64,000 bases of DNA from Heloderma charlesbogerti (taxonomy: Eukaryota > Chordata > Lepidosauria > Squamata > Helodermatidae), in NCBI GenBank assembly GCA_026122225.1, contig JANEZZ010001556.1, positions 62,001 to 126,000 on the forward strand, given 5' to 3'. Positions 21,936-32,300 of the stretch are shown in pieces (the first letter of the stretch is position 1; each line of letters begins with the position of its first letter). The position numbers were made by a program, and so were the translations under genes. The notes below the pieces were generated by a model, which was given only the letters and a program-made list of their open reading frames with translations, was not told the origin of the DNA and did no database searches.

Positions 21936-24900
21936 TTTATTGGATTCAAACCCATCCCAACAACCATTGGTTTGATAGGAGAGCTACAGGTTCACCCATG
22001 CACTGGAAAGGATATCAATGATAAATTAGAGTTCCTTTCTTAATGTCTACCCCAGGGTGTGGAACCAAACTGTGTTGTTGTTGTTTACTCGTTCAGTTGC
22101 TTCCGACTCGTCGTGACTTCATGGACCAGCCCACGCCAGAGCTTCCTGTCAGCCGTCGCCACCCCCAGCTCCCCCAAGGTTGAGTCCCTCACCTCCAGAA
22201 TATCATCCATCCATCTTGCCCTTGGTCGGCACCTCTTCCTTTTGCCTTCCACTTTCCCTAGCATCAGCATCTTCTCCAGGGTATCCTGTCTTCTCATGAT
22301 GTGGCCAAAGTACTTCAGTTTTGCCTTTCATATCATTCCCTCAAGTGAGCAGTCTGGCTTTATTTCCTGGGGTACGGACTGGTTTGATCTTCTTGCAGAC
22401 CAAGGCACTCTCAGAATTTTCCTCCAGCACCACAGTTCAAAAGCATCGATCTTCCTTCGCTCAGCCTTCCTTATGGTCCAGCTCTCGCAGCCATACGTTA
22501 CTACGGGGAATACCATTGCTTGAACTATGCGGACCTTTGTTGTCAGTGTGATGTCTCTGCTCTTAACAATTTTATCAAGATTTGTCATTGCTGTCCGCCC
22601 AAGAAGTAAAAGACTTCTGATTTCCTGGCTGCAGTCAGCGTCTGCAGTAATCTTTGTGCCTAGAAAGACAAAGTCTGTCACTGCCTCCACATTTTCTCCC
22701 TCTATTTGCCAGTTGTCAGTCAAGCTGGTTGCCATAATCTTGGTTTTTTTGAGGTTGAACTGCAACCCAGCTTTTGTACTTTCTTCTTTCACCTTCGTCA
22801 GAAGGTTCCTCAGCTCCTCCTTGCTTTCAGCCATCAAAGTGGTATCATCTGCATATCTGAGATTGTTAATGTTTCTTCCAGTGATTTTAACTCCAGCCTT
22901 GGCTTCATCAAGCCCAGCATGTCTCATGATGTGTTCTGCGTACAGGTTGAATAGATAGGGTGGGAGTATACAACCCTGCCGTACTCCTTTCCCAATCTTA
23001 AACCAGTCCGTTGTTCCGTGGTCTGTTCTTACCGTTGCTACTTGGTCATAGAATCATAGAATAGAAGGGTTGGAAGGGGCCTACAAGGCCATCGAGTCCA
23101 ACCCCCTGCTCAATGCAGGAATCCAAGTCAGAGCATCCCTGACAAATGGCTGTCCAGCCTCGTCTTGAAGGCCTCCAGTGCGGAGCCCACCACCTCCCCA
23201 GGTAATTGGTTCCACTGTCGTATTGCTCTTACAGTCAGGAATTTTTCCTGATGTTCAGCCAGAATCTGGCTTCCTGTAACTTGAGCCCATTATTCCGTGT
23301 CCTGCACTGTGGGATGATCAAGAAGAGATCCTGGCCTTCTTCTCTGTGACAACCTTTCAAGTACTTGAAGAGTGCTATCATATCTCCCCTCAGTCTTCTC
23401 TTCTCAAGGCTAAACATGCCCAGTTCTTTCAGTCTCTCTTCATAGGGCTTTGTTTCCAGTCCCCTGATCATCTTTGTTGCCCTCCTCTGAACCCTCTCCA
23501 GTTTGTCTGCATCCTTCTTCAAGTGTGGTGCCCAGAACTGGACACAGTACTCCAGATGAGGCCTAACCAGTGCTGAGTAGAGGGGAACTATTACTTCCCG
23601 GGATTTGGAAGCGATGCTTCTATGAATGCAGCCCAAAATAGCATTGGCCTTTTTTGCAGCCACATCACATTGTTGGCTCATATTCAGCTTGTGATCGACA
23701 ACAATTCCAAGATCCTTCTCACTTGTAGTGTGGTTGAGCCACCTATCCCCCATCTTGTAACTGTGCATTTGGTTTCTTTTTCCTAGGTGCAGAACTTGGC
23801 ATTTGTCCCTATTAAATGTCATTCTGTTGTTTTCTGCCCAGCGCTCCAGTCTATCCAGATCACTTTGAATTTTGTTTCTGTCTTCCAAAGTATTAGCTAT
23901 CCCTCCCAATTTTGTGTCATCTGCAAATTTGATCAGCATTCCCTGCACCTCCTCCTCCAAGTCATTAATAAAAATGTTGAAGAGCACTGGGCCCAGGACT
24001 GAGCCCTGCGGTACCCCACTCGTTACCTCTCCCCAGTTTGAGAAGGTCCCATTGATAAGCACTCTTTGAGTCTGATTCTGTAGCCAACTATGGATCCACC
24101 GGATCGTTGTTTCATCTAGCCCACTTTGAGCTAGTTTGCTCATCAGGAGATCATGGGGCACTTTGTCGAAAGCTTTGCTGAAGTCGAGGTATATGATGTC
24201 TACAGCATTCCCACGGTCTACAAGGGAGGTGACTTGATCAAAAAATGAGATCAGATTCGTCTGGCAGGACTTGTTTTTGACAAATCCATGTTGGCTTCGA
24301 GTAATCACGGCATTGTTGTCAAGGTGCTTCCAGATGGATTGCTTTATGATCTGCTCCAGAATTTTCCCAGGGATTGATGTCAGACTGACTGGTCTGTAGT
24401 TCCCAGGTTCCTCCTTTTTACCCTTTTTGAAGATTGGGACAATGTTAGCCCTCCTCCAGTCATCTGGCACTTCCCCCGTCCTCCATGATTTCTCAAAGAG
24501 AATAGACAGCGGTTCTGAGAGTTCTTCTGCCAGTTCCTTTATGACTCTAGGATGCAGTTCATCTGGCCCTGGAGATTTGAACTCATTCAAAGTAATGTGG
24601 TGTTCCTTGACCATATGCCTGTCGATCTCAAGCTGCAATCCTGCCCCTTCAGCCTGTACTTCGCCTTTGCCAGGGGGGTCATAGACCCTCTTTTGGGAGA
24701 AGACTGAGCCAAAGTAGGAATTGAGCACCTCTGCCTTTTCTTTGTCATCTGTTACCATTTTGCCATCCTTATTTAATAGCTGAACCACCCTTTCTTTCCT
24801 CTGCCTTTTACTATGCACGTAGCTGAAGAAAGCCTTTTTGTTGTTTTTAACATCCCTTGCTAACCTCAGCTCATTCTCAGCTTTAGCCTTCCTGACGCCA

Positions 24901-27900
24901 TCCCTGCAATTCTGTGCTATCTGCTTGTACTCTTCCTTTGTTACTTGGCCTTCTTTCCACTTCCTATATGTGTCCTTTTTTGTTTTCAGGTCATCCCTAA
25001 GCTTTTTGTGAAGCCACATTGGCTTCTTCTGTTGTCTTCCACCTTTTCTTCTTGTTGGAATTGCTTGTGATTGTGCCTTGAGAATTTCCTTTTTTAAAAG
25101 CTCCCACCCATCTTGGACTCCTTTTCTCGCTAGCATCGCTTGCCATGGGACCTTACTGATCATTGTTCTGAGTTTATGAAAATCAGCTTTCCTAAAATCC
25201 AGGGTACGCGTTTGACTACACTCGGCTTTTGCTTCCCTTAGAACCAAGAACTCAAGTACAACATGGTCGCTTTCCCCCAGAGTTCCTGCAACTGCTACTT
25301 TATCCACTAAGTCATCTCTGTTGGTTAGGATCAAGTCAAGGATAGCCGATCCTCTAGTTCCTTCCTCTACTTTCTGTAGGAGGAAGTGATCCACCACACA
25401 AGTCAGGAATTTCCTGGAGGGGCCATGTTTTGCAGAATTTGTCTCCCAACAAATATCGGGGAAATTGAAGTCCCCCATTACTACTACATCATGCTTCCTT
25501 AAAACATTGGCTATTTGCTTTTCAAAAGTTTCATCCTTGTCTTCTCCTTGATTGGGTGGCCGGTAGTAGACTCCGACCACCAGGTTCCTTTTATTCTTTG
25601 CTCCATTTATTTCAACCCAGATGCTCTCGATGGGGCTACCAAGCTCCTCCTCCTGTATTTCTGTGCAGAGATATGTATTTTTCACATACAGTGCAACCCC
25701 ACCTCCCTTTCTGTTCCTCCTGTTCTTTTTGAACAAGTTATATCCTTCAATTGTTGTATTCCGGTCATGAGAGTCATCCAACCAAGTCTCAGTTATACCT
25801 ATCAGGTCATAATTTCCCTCTTGTATTAAGAGTTCAAGTTCATTCTGTTTGTTTCCCATACTCTGGGCATTAGTATATAGACATCGAAGACCATGTGCTT
25901 CATAGTCTGGCTTTCTTCCTACATGTGTCTGAAGACTATTATTGGGCGCTATCAGAGCTGTTCTCTCCATTGCAGTGCAGTGGTCGTTATACAGATTGCT
26001 CAGGAGGCAGACAAGATGACTTGGTATCCCCATACCCCCAAGAACTTGCCACCATTTGTTATGATCCACCCAGTCCAAGGCTTTAGAATAGTCAATAAAA
26101 CAAAATAGATGTTTTTCTGAAACTCCCTGGCTTTCTCCATTATCCAGCGGATATTGGCAATTCGGTCTCTAGTTCCTCTGCCTTTTCTAAACCCAGCTTG
26201 TACATCTGGCAATTCTCATTCCATGAATTGCTGGAGTCTACCTTGCAAGATCTTGAGCATTACCTTACAGGCATGTGAAATAAGTGCCACTGTTTGATAG
26301 TTTGAACATTCTTTGGTGTTTCCCTTTTTTGGTATGGGGATATAGGTTGATTTTTTCCAATCTGTTGGCCATTCTTGTGTTTTCCAAATTTGCTGGCATA
26401 TGGCGTGCATCACCTTGACAGCATCATCTTGCAAGAGTTTAAACAGTTCAGCTGGGATACCGTCATCTCCTGCTGCCTTGTTATTAGCAATGCTTCTTAA
26501 GGCCCGTTCAGCCTCACTCTTCAGGATGTCTGGCTCTAGCTCACTGACCACACTGTCAAATCTATCCCCGATATTATTATCCTTCCTATACAGATCTTCT
26601 GTATATTCTTGCCACCTTTTCTTGATCTCTTCTGCTTCTGTTAGGTCCTTGCCATCTTTGTTTTTGATCATACCCATTTTTGCCTGGAATTTACCTCTGA
26701 TGTTTCTAATGTTCTGGAAGAGGTCTCTTGTCCTTCCTATTGTATTATTTTCTTCTGCTTCCGTGCATTGCTTGTTTAAAAATAATTCCTTATCTCTTCT
26801 GGCTAACCTCTGGAATTTTGCATTTAATTGGGCATATCTCCCCCTATCACTGTTGCCTTTTGCTTTCCTTCTTTCTTGGGCTGCTTCCAGTGTCTCAGCA
26901 GACAGCCATTTTGCCTTCTTGGTTTTCTTTTTCTTTTGGACGTTTTTTGTTGCCGCCTCCTGAACAATGTTGCGAACTTCTGTCCATAATTCTTCCGGGA
27001 CCCTATCTACTAAATCTAGTCCCTTAAATCTATTCTTCACCTCCACTGAATATTCATGAGGAATATTTGTGAGCTCATATCTAACTGATCTGTGGGTCTT
27101 CCCTGTTCTCTTGAGTCTGATTCTAAATTGTGCAATAAGAAGTTCGTGATCTGACTACAATCAGCTCCAGGTCTTGTTTTTACCGACTGCATAGATGTCC
27201 GCCACCTTTGGTTACAAAGGATGTAGTCAATCTGATTTCGGTGTCGACCGTCTGGTGAAGTCCATGTATAAAGTCGTCTCTTTGGTTGTTGGAAGAGAGT
27301 GTTTGTTATGCACAGTGAGTTGTCTTGGCAAAATTCTATCAGTCTATGTCCTGCTTCATTTTGTTCTCCCAGACCATGCTTGCCTGTAATTCCAGGTGTC
27401 CTTTGACTACCCACCTTAGCATTCCAGTCTCCTGTAATGTAAATAACATCTTTTTTTGGCATACTATCCAGTAGGTGCTGCAGATCCTCATAGAACTGAT
27501 CTACTTCCGCTTCTTCAGCATCTGTGGTTGGGGCGTATATTTGGATCACTGTGATGTTAAATGGCTTACCCTGAATTCGAATTGAGATCATTCTATAATT
27601 TTTTGGATTGTATCCAAGCACTGCTTTAGCCACTTTATTATTAATGATGAAGGCTACTCCATTTCTTCTGTGGTCCTCTTGTCCACAGTAGTAGATCTGG
27701 TGGTCATTTGATGTGAAGTGGCCCATTCCAGTCCATTTCAGTTCACTGACACCCAAAATGTCTATATTTAATCTTGACATCTCCCCAATAACCACATCCA
27801 ATTTGCCCTGGCTCATAGATCTTACATTCCAGGTTCCTATGGTGTGGTGGGGGGACAAATGACCCACCAACAGGTCATCCATGGGCCGGATGATGTCAGT

Positions 27901-29280
27901 GAGCTTGGTGGAAACCAAGGAGGCTCTGTGGGCTTCATGCAGCAACTCTAGGGGCCAGATTAGGTTCCTGGACCAGATGTTCTGCATTCCCACTCTACAC
28001 CACACAAATAAAGTATACATATGAGATCACAGAAAGGTTGTCACAGAGAGGAAGACCAGGATCTCTTCTTAATCATCCAAGAGTGATGACACAGAACAAT
28101 GGGCTCAAGTGACAGGAAGCCAGATTCCAGCTGAACATTAGGAAAAATGTCCTATTAGAGCAGTATGACAATGGAACCAATTACCTAGGGAGGTGGTGGG
28201 CTCTCCCACACTGGAAGCATTCAAGATGAAGCTGGACAGCCATCTGTCAGGGATGCTTCAACTTGGATTCCTGCCCTGAGCAGGGGGTTGGACTCGATGG
28301 TCTTATAGGCCCCTTCCAACTCTACTATTATGATTCTATTATCACCCCCTTCTGCTCAGAACATAGGCTGCATTCATACCAAATTCAGCCACAATCTGCT
28401 TCCTACTTGGGTTGGAGGCATCATAGGAAGCAAACTTACACTGAGTCAGAACATTTGTCTATCTAGCTCAGTATCACCAACATGGACTAGCACTGGTCCT
28501 CCAAAGTCTCAGAGACAGAGACAACAAAAAACGTCCCAAAGAAACAGAAAACCAAGAAGGCAAGTTGGCTGGATAGAAATGCCAGGGGGTTAACCCGTGA
28601 CCTTCGGGATGCAGCACGTGCACTCTGCCACTGAGTCCATGCCCAGCACTGATTCTGGGGTCATCCTATACTAACGTTTAAGATGCTGAGGTTGTGAATC
28701 CTAATATCTGAATTCTCACCTCTCGCAAAGGGTATCCTAAACAGCGAGCACATGCGTGATTCACCAAAACCAAGTCTGAAGCTACACTGACATACAATGC
28801 ATCCCATCTAAATAGCAGCTGGGGGTGGACGGTGGAGAGGAGTGATAAGGACTGGGAGTTTAAATGTTTCTACCATGCCAGAGTTGTGACAGAAATCACC
28901 CCCAATTTGCCATTGGACATGGTGGGGAAATGCCTATTGGTGCTAATGAAGTTCCATGGACAAAACAACCCTTCTCTCTTGGTACTCTGTCTTTATGGGT
29001 AGACGGTGCCTAGTTCCAGATGTACCACAAGCTGCAGGCCTGGAGACGTCAAGGTGATCCGGGAAGGAGAGCCACGGTGCTGCTATGACTGCGCTCCCTG
29101 CCCGGAAGGGACCATTTCCACAGAGGAAGGCAAGTGACTCCATAGGAAAGGGCAGTCCATAAAGTGTAGGGTGAAGGATTCCCTCTTTTCCTTTGACATC
29201 TTCGTACTTGGAGATACAAGAAAAGGGGGATGGTTGGCAAAGTCTGTGTGTGGCTGTGATGGAGATTCCAGCAATCCTGC

Positions 29281-29320
<40 letters not shown>

Positions 29321-32300
29321 GGCTGTTTGCATGTAACGACAATCCATCAGTTTAAAAACTGATGAGCTGTCAGGGACATCCCAACATGCTGCCCGCGCCC
29401 TGCCCACCTTATCCGCTTCAGTGCACAACCTTCCTTTATAAGTCGTGCAGCATGATGTGCGAACTGGACTGCTGGGTTGGTTGGGAGCTAAACAACCCAG
29501 TGGTTAACACATGGGTTTGGGGGGTGGGTGTCGCATTTACCATTGGGTTGCTTAGCCTCTGAACAACCCAGCAATCCAGGTTCACATTCCACACTGCACA
29601 TCCTGTGAAGGAGGCGATTGTGGGTTGTGCTGTAAACCAATGATTATCGTTATATGTAGTCTGTTCTTCTTGAAAGGATCACATCCCACCCCCTACTTTA
29701 CACATGATTGGGCAGATCATGTTTAAACACACAGGTCTATCGCTGTCCTATGGATTCACAGCCAAATCCCCTGCAGATTGATTTGGAATTGGCTCGGTAT
29801 TTGTAAATCCACTGCTGTATGGAGAGGGTCAAACTGACTGCTAGGAAATGCAAACTCATTTCACCAGCCCAGTTCTCCACGCACACCATCACCCATGTCA
29901 GAGGGACACCCGGAAATCATCCCCTGCCTCTTCCACCTTGTGTCTTTCCACAAAATATCTTTTATGGAGGAAAGGATGGAAGGGGATTGGAAAAATTCAT
30001 GGAGGATGAATTTGCTATCAATAGCTGTTAGTCAAAGGCAATATGCCTATGTATATCAGAAGAAATGAGCGGGAGGGTCATTGTTGAGTGTCCGTGGTTA
30101 ATATATTTGTCCGTACATCCACAGCAGTTGTTGATTGTCCATGGTTTATATATTAGTCCATACATCTAGAAAGTGGTGGCTATTATTTATTATCATTATT
30201 ACATTTATATCCCACCTTTCTCCTTCTGGCAAACAGTCCAAGGTGGCTTATATGGTCTTCTTCCTCTCTGTGTTATCCACACCACACCCCGTAAGGTAGG
30301 TTAGACTGAGAGTCAGTGACTGGCCCAAAGTCACCCAGTGAGTTTTATGGGGCTAGAACCCAAGTATCCCCAGTCTTTGTCTGGGGCCTGATCTACACCT
30401 CGTGTCATATCGATACGATCCCATCATGGTGATGTTATATCCCTCTTGCACATGTATAACTTGTTAGCACGCACAATGACATCTGCTGCGGTATTCTGCA
30501 TAATATGGAATACAAAGCGGGAAATAATGCTACAAAAGTGGTATATGGAATGTGTAATGTGCCCCAACTGTGATTGGTGCACTTCAACTCCTATAAAAAG
30601 CACAAGTGGAGATGAAGCCCAAGACTCTAACCACTACACCACACTGGCTGTCATCATTCTGAGCTGAAAAAGATTGCTCAAAGAAATGGGGCTCAATTTG
30701 TAGGGATGTCAGAGAATTCCGGCATGGACGCCAGTGAGGCTGGATTTCACCCGGAATCCATGGCAGAACGGCCTCCCCCCCCCCCCGCCACCCTGCGGAA
30801 TCTCCCCGGGATGGAGCGTACCTGGAGGTGGAGGTGGCAGCTCCAGCGGTGGATGTGGTGGCGGATGTAAGGTGTAAGGTGGCACCTTAGGAGTAAGGTG
30901 GCACCAGGGCCCATGCTTTTCTGGGAAGTACCAGTCTAATCTAGATATAGCAAGACTGGAAAGTCTGAAAGGAAGGCAAGGGGTGCAGGTAGTCTTTGCT
31001 CCCACCGGAAGAAGGTGAAAGACACCCCCACTTTCCCTCTCAGACTCTGAGAAATGTGTGTGTGAATGTGTGTTAAAAAAATACCCTACATTTGTTGGTT
31101 TGTGATATTGGCAGGGTGGTGATGATTTGTAAAAGGAAAAGCTATAGAACTCATTCCAGATCCCATATTACACACCAGGCTTCCTGTGAAGCAGAATGAA
31201 TCCACCCCTCTCTTCACCAAAACTCAGCCAGGTGGTTGTGAATATCCCCTCCAGATGTGGTTGGCCATCAGCTCCCATCATAGAATCATAGAATCATAGA
31301 ATCATAGAATCATAGAATCATAGAATCATAGAATCATAGAATCATAGAATCATAGAATCATAGAATCATAGAATAGTAGGGTTGGAAGGGGCCTACAAGG
31401 CCATTGAGTCCAACCCCCTGCTCAGTTAGTGCAGGAATCCAAGTCAGAGCGTCCCTGACAGATGGCTGTCCAGCCTCATCTTGAACGCCTCCAGTGTGGG
31501 GAGCCCACCACCTCCCTAGGTAATTGGTTCCATTGTCATATTGCTCTAACAGCCAGAAAGTTTTTCCTGATGTTCAGCCGGAATCTGGCTTCCTCTAACT
31601 TGAGCCCATGATTCCGTGTCCTGCACTCTGGGATGATCGAGAAGAGATCCTGGCCTTCCTGTCTGTGGCAACCTTTCAAGTACTTGAAGAGCGCTATCAT
31701 ATCTCCCCTCATCTATAATCAGCATAGCCAGTGGTGGGTCATGATGAGAATAGCAATGAAACAACATCTGGAGGGACACAATATTCCCACCCCTGCTATA
31801 ATTCTGGCATGTCCAGTGCTGTCTCTCTGATGGACAGTATCTCTCCCACAGCTCAGGAAGAATACCGCCTCAGCCCTACCACCCAACATCCTTTCCATGG
31901 ACTCAACCCCTGAGCCCCTGACCCTCCCCATCCCACTACACAAGGATCGTTCCTGGCCTCTTCCCCGTCTATGGCTTGCGTGGCCCCTGTGGCATCTAAA
32001 CTCTCATAGCAGGCTATATCGCTGGGAGACTTTAACGATGCTGAACTTTCTCTTCTTCTTTTCAGACGCAAACCATTGCACTGCGTGCCCAGAAGATCAG
32101 CACCCAAACAAGGACCGAGATCAATGTATTCCCAAGGATATAACCTTCCTGTCCTTTGAAGAGCCTGTGGGCATCATCCTAGTCTCTTCTGCCCTTTTCC
32201 TCTCCTTAACCACAGCCTTTGTGATAGGAATCTTCCTTAAAAACCTAGAAACCCCAATAGTCAAAGCCAACAACCGGGACCTCTCCTACATTCTCCTTGT

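Larger units (their letters stand above)
22069..28025 (-). mobile_element. BovB (RTE) LINE, split by CR1
   Basis: The minus strand reads an apurinic-type endonuclease (27037-28020; [23 protein letters not shown]), then a reverse transcriptase (26216-27046 and on, [16 protein letters not shown]), its YADD box (about 22840-22870), and the C-terminus and 3' UTR with a TGTTGTTGTT tail at 22069. It is dead: a frameshift near 27040, stops at about 26216 and 22328, and another frameshift near 26100. The last part is separated from the rest by the CR1. Confidence 0.92.
21860..29002 (+). other. V2R intron 4, expanded by nested LINEs
   Basis: GT-AG intron of about 7.1 kb. An ATT run (about 21907-21932) is followed by antisense BovB (22069-28025) with CR1 inside it (23046-25980), a sense CR1 tail (28033-28341) and a SINE-like repeat (28430-28655). 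The stretch 28656-29002 contains nothing I recognise. Confidence 0.8.
29130..32065 (+). other. V2R intron 5 (GC-AG)
   Basis: About 2.9 kb. It contains a CA microsatellite (29281-29318), a SINE split by a small TIR element (30193-30660), a fragment of the palindromic MITE family (30701-30900) and a MITE split by CR1 (about 31240-31800). The rest, about 29320-30190, shows no recognisable feature. Confidence 0.75.

Noticed and set aside
25981..26078. First 32 residues of the long CR1 frame as part of the CR1 protein
   Set aside because: They are BovB reverse-transcriptase sequence joined by the insertion, as shown by their match to the BovB reading on either side.
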